64,000 nucleotides of DNA from Rhodococcus pseudokoreensis (GTDB lineage: Bacteria > Actinomycetota > Actinomycetes > Mycobacteriales > Mycobacteriaceae), in assembly GCF_017068395.1 (NCBI RefSeq), contig NZ_CP070619.1, positions 3,844,001 through 3,908,000 of the forward strand, written 5' to 3'. Shown here one piece after another: positions 43,126 to 51,537 of this stretch. Under the pieces are notes generated by a model, which ran no database searches, was not told where the DNA came from, and saw only the letters and a program-made list of their open reading frames with translations. Position numbers and translations under genes: made by a program. The number at the start of each line of letters is the position of its first letter. The first letter of the stretch is position 1.

Positions 43126-43916
43126 TCGACCTGGGCACCCAGCCGGGCGTACCGACCCTGCCGGCGGTGACCCTGAGCCTCGACGAAATGGATTATCTCG
43201 TCGACACGCTCGCGCTCGACGTGCTGCCTGTGGTGCTCGACGCCACCCCGCGGTACGACACGTACGACGCCAGGGACGCCGCGTTCCGCGGCGCCGCAGG
43301 CACCCTCGCCGCCCGGGATCTGCTCCCGGGCGGCGAGGTCCACCCCGAACTCGCCGACCGACTGCGGGTTCTGGCCCGGCCGTTGTGGGAGATCGCCCTG
43401 CGCTGGTACGTCGACGGCAGCATCTCGAGACTGTGCGTCTCCCAGGGCGAGGCACTGTCGGTGCTGGCCCTGCGGGCCGGCGACACGTACGTCGTCCAGG
43501 ATGCGGGCGCCGACATCTTCGCGCCGGTGATCGGCGCGCTGGGGGCGGTGGAACCGATGAACGTCGGCGTCGTCAACGCACCCACCGCCTCGCTCGGCGA
43601 GGCCTTCGATCAGGGCGGGGACGGCAAGTCGCTCGCGGCCGCGCTCGCCGCGCTCGGTGTGCCCGCGGTCGACGCGACCGTACTGGGCAACGCGATGGCC
43701 GGCTGCACCACGTACGCCGAGATCGTCGGAATCGTCTACGGCGATGGGCAATACGATCCGGTGGGCGGCCCCGTCACGGTGTTCGACACAGGGGCCGGGC
43801 GCATCGTCGGCACGTCCAGTGTGTCCGCGCACGGGGTGGCGTGGTCGTCGCTCAGCCCCGGCACCCCGCAACGCCTGCGGCAGGCGCTGGAGTCGCTGGC
43901 CGACCGGCTCCGCTGA
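43122..43916 (+). CDS. espG: EspG-family ESX secretion chaperone
   Basis: Cytoplasmic chaperone of 264 residues that binds the PPE tip of a PE/PPE dimer before ESX export. Family signs are the N-terminal strand/helix (LSLDEMDYLVDTLAL...LPVVL) and the C-terminal GRIVGTSSVSAHGVAWSSLSPGTPQRLRQAL. GTG 43122 overlaps the PPE stop. The EspG number cannot be assigned by eye. Third gene of a compact PE-PPE-EspG unit; it ends 1 bp before the convergent LMF gene. Confidence 0.82.
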   Translation: MIDLGTQPGVPTLPAVTLSLDEMDYLVDTLALDVLPVVLDATPRYDTYDARDAAFRGAAGTLAARDLLPGGEVHPELADRLRVLARPLWEIALRWYVDGSISRLCVSQGEALSVLALRAGDTYVVQDAGADIFAPVIGALGAVEPMNVGVVNAPTASLGEAFDQGGDGKSLAAALAALGVPAVDATVLGNAMAGCTTYAEIVGIVYGDGQYDPVGGPVTVFDTGAGRIVGTSSVSAHGVAWSSLSPGTPQRLRQALESLADRLR

Positions 43917-43917
43917 C

Positions 43918-45312
43918 CTACACGGGTTGCCGCTTCCACCACGCACCGGTCTCGCGGCGTTCCTTCCAGGTGGTGAACTCGTACCGGTACATGCGGGCAC
44001 GCACGTGTTTCGGCGGCTGATCCGGGAACGGGTTGTACTGCAACAACTTCAGGGTGTCCGCGTCGTTGCGTAGCAGCCGCTCGACGAATCCCCGGAACCA
44101 CGGTTCGGCGTAGCCGGGCGATATCGCGGTGAACCAGAGCAGCCAGTCGAGCCGTAGGTGATACGGCGCGAACTGGCGCGGTCGCCGGTTGACGTCGCCC
44201 GGTTTCCCCTTGAAGCCGTACTCCTTCCACTCGGAATGCACGCCGAGGTGGGCGTCGGACGTGCCCTCCACGATCACCTCGTACCGCACCCGGGTGATGC
44301 TGCCGAACGCGCCGTACGTGTTGACGAAGTGCCATTTGTTGAACGACGCATTCATGCGCTGCCCGTGGGAGATCAGGTTGCGAATCGGCCAGTAGCTCAA
44401 CACGACGACGAGCGCGGTCACCGCGATCACCAGCGCAGCGAACGGGACGGGCGCCGAGTCGCTGCCCGCCGGGACGTCGAGGGGCAGCACCGCCTCGTAC
44501 ACGCTGTCGGGGACGACGGACAGGCCGAGAACGATGGTCGTCCAGTTCAGCCACGAGAAGTTGCCGCTCGCCACCAGCCACAGCTGGGTGACGATCATGA
44601 TCGTCGCGGCGACGGCGGCGACCGGTTGCGGCGCGAACAGCCCGAACGGCACCACCAGCTGAGCGAAGTGGTTGCCGAGTACCTCCACGCGGTGCAGCGG
44701 CTTCGGCAGCCGGTGGAAGTACCAGCTGAACGGTCCGGGCATGGGCTGGGTTTCGTGGTGGTAGTACAGGCAGGTGAGCTTCTTCCAGCATCGGTCGCCG
44801 CGCATCTTGATCAGCCCGGCCCCGAATTCGAGGCGGAACAGCAACCACCTCAGCATGAGCAGCACCAGGATCGGCGGCCCGACCGACGCGTTGCCGAGGA
44901 AGATCGCCAGGAAACCCGCTTCGAGCAGCAGCGACTCCCAGCCGAAGCTGTACCAGAGCTGGGAGACGTTGACGATCGACAGGTAGAGCACCCACAGGGC
45001 GAACCACACGAGCATGCACACGGCGAGCGGGACGACCTGCGTCAGACCGAGCAGCGCGGCGAGGGACAGCCCGGCGCCGGTCCAGCAGATCCCCTCGAAG
45101 AACCGGTCCGAGTAGTGCAGGTGGAAGATGCTCGGCGAACGCGTGAACGGGACGGCACGGAGGAACCTCGGGATGGGCAGCATCCCGGTGCTGCCGACGA
45201 GCGGCCGGAACTGGTTTCTCGCGGCCAGGAACGCGACGAGGTAGATCGCGGCGAGCCCCTCGGTGACGAGCAGCCGACCGAGCGAATAGTTTTCGCCAAC
45301 GAACCAATCCAC
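43918..45312 (-). CDS. Lipase-maturation-factor family membrane protein
   Basis: Polytopic membrane protein of 464 residues in the LMF family, which in eukaryotes helps lipases fold; bacterial roles are undefined. The N-terminal DWFVGENYSLGRLLVTEGLAAIYLVAF, GSTGMLPIPRFL and WYSFGWESLLLEAGFLAIFLG segments are characteristic, with about eight helices, then a C-terminal soluble domain (FKGKPGDVNRRPRQFAPYHLRLDWLLW). GTG 45312 has GAGGAG 9 bp upstream; GTG 45321 is the alternative. The secreted lipase at 51.5-52.7 kb might be a client, but that is speculation. Confidence 0.9.
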   Translation of the reverse strand: MDWFVGENYSLGRLLVTEGLAAIYLVAFLAARNQFRPLVGSTGMLPIPRFLRAVPFTRSPSIFHLHYSDRFFEGICWTGAGLSLAALLGLTQVVPLAVCMLVWFALWVLYLSIVNVSQLWYSFGWESLLLEAGFLAIFLGNASVGPPILVLLMLRWLLFRLEFGAGLIKMRGDRCWKKLTCLYYHHETQPMPGPFSWYFHRLPKPLHRVEVLGNHFAQLVVPFGLFAPQPVAAVAATIMIVTQLWLVASGNFSWLNWTTIVLGLSVVPDSVYEAVLPLDVPAGSDSAPVPFAALVIAVTALVVVLSYWPIRNLISHGQRMNASFNKWHFVNTYGAFGSITRVRYEVIVEGTSDAHLGVHSEWKEYGFKGKPGDVNRRPRQFAPYHLRLDWLLWFTAISPGYAEPWFRGFVERLLRNDADTLKLLQYNPFPDQPPKHVRARMYRYEFTTWKERRETGAWWKRQPV

Positions 45313-45404
45313 CGCCGTCACTCCTCGAGGACGGTTTCCTCCATCGTCGCGCAACCCCGGGGTACGCGCAACGACGCCGACCGGCGGCGATCAGGTCGCT
45401 GTTG

Positions 45405-46076
45405 TCACCCCATCGGGTCGTCGGCGCCGGGGATCACCCGGTGCTCGAACGGCGGCTCCACGGTTCCCCAGCGCACGCACTCCCAGCCGCCGCCCGCGAG
45501 CGGGGTCAACTCCACCGTCTGGGTGTTGGCCAGGTGATTGTTGGCGGCGAACAACCCCGGCACCCCGGCGAGTTGTGCTGCCACGAGCCGGATGGCGGCG
45601 CCATGGCTGACCAGCACGACGTCGCCCGAGGCCGCCGGGTCGTCGAGGTACTGCTCGCGCAGGGAGTCCACCACCGGGACGTACCGGTCGAGGATGTCGT
45701 TGGCGGATTCCCCGCCGGGAACCCGGGCGTCCAGTTCGCCGGTGTGCCACAGGTGGAACGTCTTCATGAACAGCTTGTGCGACTCCTCGTCGCTGCGGTC
45801 CTCGAGTTCGCCGGCCTGCGCCTCGTGCAGTCCTTCCCGCACCTGGACGGCGATCCCCGACGCCAGTTCCACGAACCGCGCCGTCTGCCGGGCGCGCAGC
45901 GCCTGCGAGGACACGAGGGCGGCCGTCGTCGCCTGCGCGGCGAGGTCGTTACCGAGCCGCTCCGCCTGGGAGAGCCCTTCGGGTGTCAGCCGGGCGCCGG
46001 GCAGCCTCGTGTCGAGCCTGCGCTCGACGTTCGCCTCGGTCTGCCCGTGCCGGACCAGGATCAGCTTGCCGCTCAC
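45405..46076 (-). CDS. Histidine phosphatase (phosphoglycerate-mutase family)
   Basis: Cytoplasmic phosphatase/mutase of 223 residues. The catalytic RHG box is LVRHGQTEAN at the N-terminus, with the second His in VSHGAAIRL. GTG 46076 overlaps the pheA stop in GTGA (46073-46076), an arrangement kept in M. tuberculosis (Rv3838c-Rv3837c). Whether it acts on phosphoglycerate or another phosphoester is unknown. Confidence 0.93.
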   Translation of the reverse strand: MSGKLILVRHGQTEANVERRLDTRLPGARLTPEGLSQAERLGNDLAAQATTAALVSSQALRARQTARFVELASGIAVQVREGLHEAQAGELEDRSDEESHKLFMKTFHLWHTGELDARVPGGESANDILDRYVPVVDSLREQYLDDPAASGDVVLVSHGAAIRLVAAQLAGVPGLFAANNHLANTQTVELTPLAGGGWECVRWGTVEPPFEHRVIPGADDPMG

Positions 46077-46990
46077 GATTCCCTCTCTCCCCGACGGATT
46101 CGTTCGATCCAGTCCGCCGCGTCTCCGTCGGACGGCGGGGGCGGGCCGCTCGGGTTGGCGGCGGGCCAGGAACCGAGGAACCGCACGTGCGACTTCCGGT
46201 GCAGCGCACGGAACGCCTCGGCGACGAGCGGGTCGTCGATGTGCCCGATGCAGTCGACGAAGAAGCGGTACAGGCCGGGGGTGGTGCGCACGGGGCGCGA
46301 TTCGATGCGGATGAGATCGATTCCGCGCGTCGCGAACTCGGAGAGCACACTGACGAGGGAGCCGGGTGTGTTGTGGGGTTCGAGGACGGCGGAGGTGCGG
46401 TCGCCGCCGGTGCGGGCGGGCACCCGGGTGGGCGCGGTGACCAGAACGAATCGGGTGCGGGCGCTCTTCTCGTCGGCGACCCCGTCGGCGAGGCTGCGCA
46501 GCCCGAGCCGTTCGCCGGCGAGTGCGGTGGACACGGCGGCGTCGGCGAGGCCGTTCGCCACGTCCTCGGCGGCGCCGGCGTTGGAGGATGCCGTCTGGAG
46601 TTGGGCTTCGGGGCAGTTCTCCTCCAGCCAGATTCGCACCTGACCGGCCGCCACCGGGTAAGCCCGCACGGTCCGCACCTGGTCGAGCCGCTCGATGCCC
46701 GCCCCGCCGAGGATCGTGAACGCCACGTCGAGTTCGGTCTCGGCCACGATCTGCAGGCGGTCGCCCAGCGCGAGCGTGTCCAGGGTGGGCACCACGGCCC
46801 CCTCGACGGAGCTCTCGATGGGAACGACGGCGCCGTCGACGACGCCGTCCCGCACCATGGCCAGGGTGGCGGGCGGGCTCGTCGCGGCCACCCGTTCGAC
46901 GGGCCCGTCGAAGGCACCCTCGGCCTCGAGCTGGGCGAGCGCCATCTCCGTGAAGGTTCCCGACGGTCCGAAATACGCGATCTTTGGCAC
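46073..46990 (-). CDS. pheA: Prephenate dehydratase
   Basis: Converts prephenate to phenylpyruvate in phenylalanine synthesis. The 305 residues comprise the PDT domain (about 1-185) with SARTRFVLV containing the TRF catalytic motif, then an ACT regulatory domain (about 195-270) with the ESRP motif for phenylalanine binding (LIRIESRPVRT). No chorismate mutase domain is fused. GTG 46990 starts the canonical IAYFGPSGTFTE. Operon with the phosphatase downstream. Confidence 0.96.
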   Translation of the reverse strand: MPKIAYFGPSGTFTEMALAQLEAEGAFDGPVERVAATSPPATLAMVRDGVVDGAVVPIESSVEGAVVPTLDTLALGDRLQIVAETELDVAFTILGGAGIERLDQVRTVRAYPVAAGQVRIWLEENCPEAQLQTASSNAGAAEDVANGLADAAVSTALAGERLGLRSLADGVADEKSARTRFVLVTAPTRVPARTGGDRTSAVLEPHNTPGSLVSVLSEFATRGIDLIRIESRPVRTTPGLYRFFVDCIGHIDDPLVAEAFRALHRKSHVRFLGSWPAANPSGPPPPSDGDAADWIERIRRGERES

Positions 46991-47045
46991 GACTACGAGA
47001 TTACGCACCGAGCGTTGACGGTCCGGCGCATTGACGGTGAATGTT

Positions 47046-47738
47046 TTACCGCAGACCCGCGTCCGCCAGCTCACGGGCGACGAGCACCGGGTCGTCGACC
47101 TCGACCCCGAGCAGCACCTCCCGGACAGCCTCCGCGGCCTCGGGGATCAGCGAGGTGAGCCTGGTGGGATCCGGGGTCGCGAGCGCCGCCCGCACGTCGT
47201 CGCCGCGGAGCGACGCGACCGTCCCCGACAGCAGCGCGAGCACCTCGGCGGTGTCACGGGCCCGCGCCACGTATCCGACGTCGGCGTGCGCGAGGACGGC
47301 GAGGAAGTCGGCGACCTCGCCGATGGAGTGCCCGCTCGCGAGTCCGGGGATGCGGCCGGCGTCCGCGAGGTGCTGCGCTGTCTCGGCCAGGCCTCCGTCG
47401 TCGCTGCCGTCCGCGGTGACGAACACGGCGAGCGGGGACGGCAGCCGCAGCGCGACCGCGTCGCCGAGCTGGGCCGCCGGGCAGTCGAGGTGGAAGCGGA
47501 CGGCCTCGTAGGAGGCCTGCTCGCGGGTGCGGAGAACGGCCGGGTCGACGTCGAGCCCCACGATCACGCGGCCGGCGTCGGTGCCGACGGCGTCGAGCAG
47601 CGCGGACGCCGCGACCACCCGCGGTCCGAATGCGCCGCCGGAGGCCGGGCTCGTGTCCCCGGTCCCGCTGAGCAGATCCGCGAGCAACGACTGCGGTCCG
47701 CGGGAGCGCGGGACACCGAGGGAGAGAGGTATGGCCAC
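47046..47738 (-). CDS. Hypothetical protein, Ala/Leu-rich
   Basis: Protein of 230 residues that I do not recognise. It is Ala/Leu/Val-rich, with no signal peptide, membrane helix or clear motif. GTG 47738 gives a plausible N-terminus, and G/C at third codon positions supports coding. Same strand as pheA with a 55-bp gap, and divergent from the IdeR-box gene. No obvious counterpart between Rv3838c and Rv3839 in M. tuberculosis, so lineage-specific. Confidence 0.7.
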   Translation of the reverse strand: MAIPLSLGVPRSRGPQSLLADLLSGTGDTSPASGGAFGPRVVAASALLDAVGTDAGRVIVGLDVDPAVLRTREQASYEAVRFHLDCPAAQLGDAVALRLPSPLAVFVTADGSDDGGLAETAQHLADAGRIPGLASGHSIGEVADFLAVLAHADVGYVARARDTAEVLALLSGTVASLRGDDVRAALATPDPTRLTSLIPEAAEAVREVLLGVEVDDPVLVARELADAGLR

Positions 47739-47806
47739 CGTCCCACCGTATGCCCGTCTCGTGGACCGGAATCTTTTCGGGGTCTTGCCTCGCCGGTTCC
47801 GTCACA

Positions 47807-47825
47807 TTAGGTTAGGGTTACCTCA
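47807..47825 (+). promoter_or_regulatory. Strong IdeR/DtxR box upstream of the DUF2470 gene
   Basis: TTAGGTTAGGGTTACCTCA matches 16 of 19 positions of the IdeR consensus, ending 27 bp before the ATG at 47853. Predicts iron-dependent repression. Confidence 0.85.
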
Positions 47826-47852
47826 GTATCGCGGAACCCTGAAGGAGGCTCC

Positions 47853-48617
47853 ATGCCCGTCACGACCACCGGTCCGTCCACCGCCGAGCGTGTGCGTAGC
47901 TCGTGCGCACGGACCCAGGACGCGGTACTCGCCGTCGAAGGCAGCGCACCGACCGTCACGTCGGTCCACCACCTGCGGTCCAGCGGCGACGTCGTCGTCG
48001 CGGTGCCCACCGAGTCGGCGGCCGCCACGCTGTCCTGGCTCGCCGGCGGCGGCGGCATCCCGGCCGTGCTCGAACTGACCGACAACTCACCGCTCGCGCT
48101 GCGTGAGCCCGTCCGGTCGCTCGTGTGGCTGCGCGGCACCCTCCACGCGCTGTGCGAGGCGCACACCCGCACCCTCGCCGACGAGGTGGCCTCCGAATAC
48201 CCGCACCCCGGACTTCTCGACGTCGGGCACGATGCGACGCTGCTGCAACTGCGCCTCGAATCGGCGGTGGTCGCCGATTCGAGTGGCGCCGAACCCGTCG
48301 CCCTCGACGATCTGCTCGCCGCCCGGCCCGACCCGTTCTGGGAGATGGAGACCTCCTGGCTCCAGCACCTCGACGAAGACCACCGCGACCTCATCGACAT
48401 GCTGTCCCGCAAACTTCCACCGCACATGCGGCGCGGACGCGTCCGCCCCCTGGGCCTCGACCGGTACGGACTGCGGCTGCGCGTCGAGAACGAACACGGC
48501 GACCGCGACATCTGGATGCCGTTCTCCGCTCCGGTCGACGACACGGCCTCCCTGAGCAGGGCGATCCGGCTGCTGGTGGGATGCCCGTTCGTGAACGGAC
48601 TCCGCGCGCGCGGCTGA
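47853..48617 (+). CDS. DUF2470-domain protein, putative haem/iron-related (Rv3839 type)
   Basis: Cytoplasmic protein of 254 residues. The N-half resembles a split-barrel flavin/haem-binding fold as in HugZ-like proteins; the C-half is a DUF2470 domain (HLDEDHRDLIDML, GLRLRVENEHGDRDIWMPF). Family members include haem-degrading or haem-binding proteins, so a haem-iron role is inferred. ATG 47853 is preceded by AAGGAGG 8 bp away. A strong IdeR box lies directly upstream, and the position matches Rv3839, an IdeR-controlled gene. Confidence 0.88.
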   Translation: MPVTTTGPSTAERVRSSCARTQDAVLAVEGSAPTVTSVHHLRSSGDVVVAVPTESAAATLSWLAGGGGIPAVLELTDNSPLALREPVRSLVWLRGTLHALCEAHTRTLADEVASEYPHPGLLDVGHDATLLQLRLESAVVADSSGAEPVALDDLLAARPDPFWEMETSWLQHLDEDHRDLIDMLSRKLPPHMRRGRVRPLGLDRYGLRLRVENEHGDRDIWMPFSAPVDDTASLSRAIRLLVGCPFVNGLRARG

Positions 48618-48652
48618 CCCGGCCTTCGTCGCCGCACGCTAGCGTGTGCGGC

Positions 48653-49471
48653 GTGATCTCGCGCGCAACGCTCACCTCCTGGCTACAGCCGGCCTCACCC
48701 GAGCCGGCCGCCCCGGTGGCCACCGGCACCGAGCGCCGCGCCCTGTGGATCGAGATCACGATCGTCCTGCTCGTCACGTTCGGGACGAGCGGGTTGTCGG
48801 GACTGCTGTCGCTGACCGAATCGCTGCTGACGCCGGGCAACCTGGCCGACCAGGCCGTCGCCCTCAACGTCGCCCGCGCCGAGAACCAGATCATCGACGT
48901 CGCCCGGCAGCTGCTCGGCATCGTGAAACTCCTCTCGTGGGCCGCCCTGGGGCTGTATCTCCTGTGGCGGAGCGGTGTCCGCCCGCGCGACGTCGGGCTC
49001 GGCCGGTTCCGCTGGCGCCCCGACGCGACGCACGGTGTCGGGCTGGCCGCGCTCATCGGTCTGCCCGGGCTCGGCTTCTACCTGCTGGCCCGGGCGATCG
49101 GCGCCAACCTCACCGTCGTCCCCAGCACGATCGGGGACCACTGGTGGCGCCTGCCCGCTCTGATCCTGTGGGCGATCGCGAACTCCGGCGCGGAGGAAGT
49201 GCTTGTCGTCGCGTATCTGATCACCCGGCTGCGGCAACTCGGGTGGAGCGAAAATTCGTCACTGCTGGCGTCGGCGGTGCTGCGGGGGACGTACCACCTC
49301 TACCAGGGCTTCGGCGGCGGGCTGGGCAACGTCGCGATGGGTCTGGTGTTCGGCCGGTACTGGCAGAAGACCGGACGGTTGTGGCCTCTCGTGATCGCGC
49401 ACGCCACCATCGATTCGGTCGCGTTCGTCGGCTACGCCGCGCTGCGAGGGCACGTCGGCTGGATTCCGTAA
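48653..49471 (+). CDS. CPBP-family intramembrane metalloprotease
   Basis: Membrane protein of 272 residues with about seven helices. The Abi/CPBP motifs are NSGAEEVLVVAYLITRL, then RGTYHLYQGFGG and a final HATIDS. In the first motif the usual Arg of EExxxR is Val, a known actinobacterial variant, so catalysis is uncertain. GTG 48653 is the start; a 7-bp inverted repeat GCCGCAC/GTGCGGC sits just upstream (48631-48652). Role may be in protein processing or bacteriocin resistance. Confidence 0.88.
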   Translation: MISRATLTSWLQPASPEPAAPVATGTERRALWIEITIVLLVTFGTSGLSGLLSLTESLLTPGNLADQAVALNVARAENQIIDVARQLLGIVKLLSWAALGLYLLWRSGVRPRDVGLGRFRWRPDATHGVGLAALIGLPGLGFYLLARAIGANLTVVPSTIGDHWWRLPALILWAIANSGAEEVLVVAYLITRLRQLGWSENSSLLASAVLRGTYHLYQGFGGGLGNVAMGLVFGRYWQKTGRLWPLVIAHATIDSVAFVGYAALRGHVGWIP

Positions 49472-49492
49472 TCCGGCCGGACCAGTAAAGTC

Positions 49493-50953
49493 GTGCGGGT
49501 GACCGGCGACGCCCCCTATCCTCCGCTGCCGCCCCGTCCGCCTCGGCGGACGCCGGGCGGGCAGCAGGTGCCGCCGCCCCAGAACCGCCGAATTCCGCCC
49601 CCTGACCAGCGAGTCCCTCCGCAGACGCGGCGAGTGCCGCCGCAGGGACCGCCGCAACAGGGGCCTCCTGCGCCCCGCCCGCGACACCCCGCACCCCGTC
49701 AGGGCCCCCCGCCGCCGCAGGAGGGCACCCAGGTGATCCGCCGCGACGGCCGTGGCGCCCCGCCGCCGCCCCAGCAGGCGTGGTCGCAGGCCCCGGAACC
49801 GCAGCTGTCCCGCTCGGCCCCGCCGCAGGGTCCGCGCGGCTACGCACCCACCCAGACGCCGCAGCCGTACCGCGACGCGCCACCACCACCGCCGCCGCAA
49901 CGGGTGCCCGACCGGCGTCCCCCGCGCACGCCACCACCACCCCCTCCGCCGCCCGCACCGTCGCGGACCCCGGAGCCGCCGCAGCAGCGCAGGCCCCGGC
50001 GGCCACGGCACTGGGGGCGTCGCATCGGCATCCTGTTCCTGGTGCTGGTCCTGGCGCTCGCGGGCATGACGTATTACCTCGACAGTTCGCTGAACCGGAT
50101 CGACGCACTGGCCGACTACCCCGGCCGGATCGGCGACACCCCCGGCACGAACTGGCTGCTGGTCGGTTCGGACAGCCGCACCGGGCTGACCCCCGAGCAG
50201 GAACAGCAGCTGTCGACCGGCGGCAACAGCGGTCCCGACCGCACCGACACCATCATCGTGGTGCACGTCCCCAGCGGCGGCGGCCCGGCGACGATGGTGA
50301 GCATTCCGCGCGACTCGTACGTGTCGATCCCCGGCTACGGCGAGGACAAGATCAACGCGTCGTTCGCGTTCGGTGGTCCGCAACTGCTGACCCAGACGGT
50401 CGAGGAGGCGTCCGGTCTGCACATCGACCACTACGCGGAAATCGGGTTCGGTGGTTTCGCCGGCATCGTCGACGCGATCGGCGGCGTCGAGATGTGCCTG
50501 GACACCGCCATCGACGACCCGCTCGCGGGGATCAACCTCGCGCCCGGCTGCCAGGAACTGGCGGGAGCGGAGGCGCTCGGCTTCGTCCGCAGCCGCGCGA
50601 CCGCGCTCGCCGACATCGACCGGATGAACCATCAGCGGATGTTCATGGCGGCGTTGATGTCGAAGGCCACCAGTCCGGCGACGTGGCTCAACCCGTTCCG
50701 TGTCTGGCCGCTCGTCACCGACACCGCCGCATCGTTGCGCGTCGACGAGAGCGACCACATCTGGAATCTCGCCGCACTCGCCTGGGCGGTCAAGGGCGAC
50801 ATGGTCACGACGACCGTCCCGGTCGGCGGTTTCGAGGACGTCGACGGCTCCGGGAACGTGTTGCTCTGGGATCACGACCGGGCGTCGCAGTTCTTCGACG
50901 CGCTGGCCAACGACCGTCAGGTTCCGGCCGAACTTGTCACCACCGGTCCGTGA
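49493..50953 (+). CDS. LytR-CpsA-Psr (LCP) family ligase
   Basis: Membrane-anchored transferase that attaches glycopolymers, probably arabinogalactan, to peptidoglycan. The 486 residues comprise a Pro/Arg/Gln-rich cytoplasmic N-terminus (about 1-175), one transmembrane helix (about 178-198) and an extracytoplasmic LCP domain. Conserved LCP features are DRTDTI, SIPRDSYV, DKINASFAFGG and FVRSRATALADIDRMNHQR. GTG 49493 (or 49499). Located between the CPBP gene and a ferritin gene; M. tuberculosis Rv3840 occupies the equivalent place. Confidence 0.93.
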   Translation: MRVTGDAPYPPLPPRPPRRTPGGQQVPPPQNRRIPPPDQRVPPQTRRVPPQGPPQQGPPAPRPRHPAPRQGPPPPQEGTQVIRRDGRGAPPPPQQAWSQAPEPQLSRSAPPQGPRGYAPTQTPQPYRDAPPPPPPQRVPDRRPPRTPPPPPPPPAPSRTPEPPQQRRPRRPRHWGRRIGILFLVLVLALAGMTYYLDSSLNRIDALADYPGRIGDTPGTNWLLVGSDSRTGLTPEQEQQLSTGGNSGPDRTDTIIVVHVPSGGGPATMVSIPRDSYVSIPGYGEDKINASFAFGGPQLLTQTVEEASGLHIDHYAEIGFGGFAGIVDAIGGVEMCLDTAIDDPLAGINLAPGCQELAGAEALGFVRSRATALADIDRMNHQRMFMAALMSKATSPATWLNPFRVWPLVTDTAASLRVDESDHIWNLAALAWAVKGDMVTTTVPVGGFEDVDGSGNVLLWDHDRASQFFDALANDRQVPAELVTTGP

Positions 50954-50976
50954 CGCCCGGCCGTAAACTGACATCC

Positions 50977-51528
50977 ATGACGCAACCGGCGGCGAAAGCA
51001 CCCAGCGAGTTCCATGCCCTCCTGCAGCAGCAGATCCGCAACGAATTCACCGCATCCCAGCAGTACATCGCGGTGGCCGTCTATTTCGACTCGCACGCTC
51101 TCCCGCAACTGGCTCGCCGCTTCTATTCGCAGGCCGCCGAGGAGCGCGGCCACGCGATGATGATGATCCAGTACCTGATCGACAACAACCTCGAGGTGAA
51201 AGTCACCGGCATCGACGACGTGGTCACCGATTTCGACTCGGTGCGCGCCCCCGTCGCACTCGCGGTGGAGCGCGAACGCGCCGTCACGGAACAGATCACC
51301 AAGCTCGCCCGCACGGCCCGCGAGAGCGGCGACTACCTCGGCGAGCGGTTCATCCAGTGGTTCCTCGAGGAACAGGTCGAGGAGGTCTCGGACATGCACA
51401 CGCTCCTGACGATCGTCGAGCGTGCCGGCGACAACCTGTTCGACATCGAGGATTTCATCGCCCGCGAGATGAGCGGCAACGCGCCGGTCCGGCCGGGTGC
51501 GCCGAAGAGAGCGGGCGGCGGCGTCTGA
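50977..51528 (+). CDS. Ferritin (BfrB-like), paralogue 1
   Basis: Non-haem ferritin of 183 residues forming a 24-subunit iron-storage cage. Ferroxidase residues Glu23, Glu56 and His59 are visible, with the second-half Glu region (EEQVEEV) present, and a disordered Gly/Arg tail (RPGAPKRAGGGV). ATG 50977, 23 bp after the LCP gene. It shares the layout of the ferritin at 52957 but lacks its TTAGG-rich upstream region, so regulation should differ. Confidence 0.93.
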   Translation: MTQPAAKAPSEFHALLQQQIRNEFTASQQYIAVAVYFDSHALPQLARRFYSQAAEERGHAMMMIQYLIDNNLEVKVTGIDDVVTDFDSVRAPVALAVERERAVTEQITKLARTARESGDYLGERFIQWFLEEQVEEVSDMHTLLTIVERAGDNLFDIEDFIAREMSGNAPVRPGAPKRAGGGV

Positions 51529-51537
51529 CCTGACGGG

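Noticed and set aside
41586..43916. Horizontal transfer of the PE-PPE-EspG genes on a mobile element
   Set aside because: No integrase, transposase, direct repeats or change in base composition was seen at either side.
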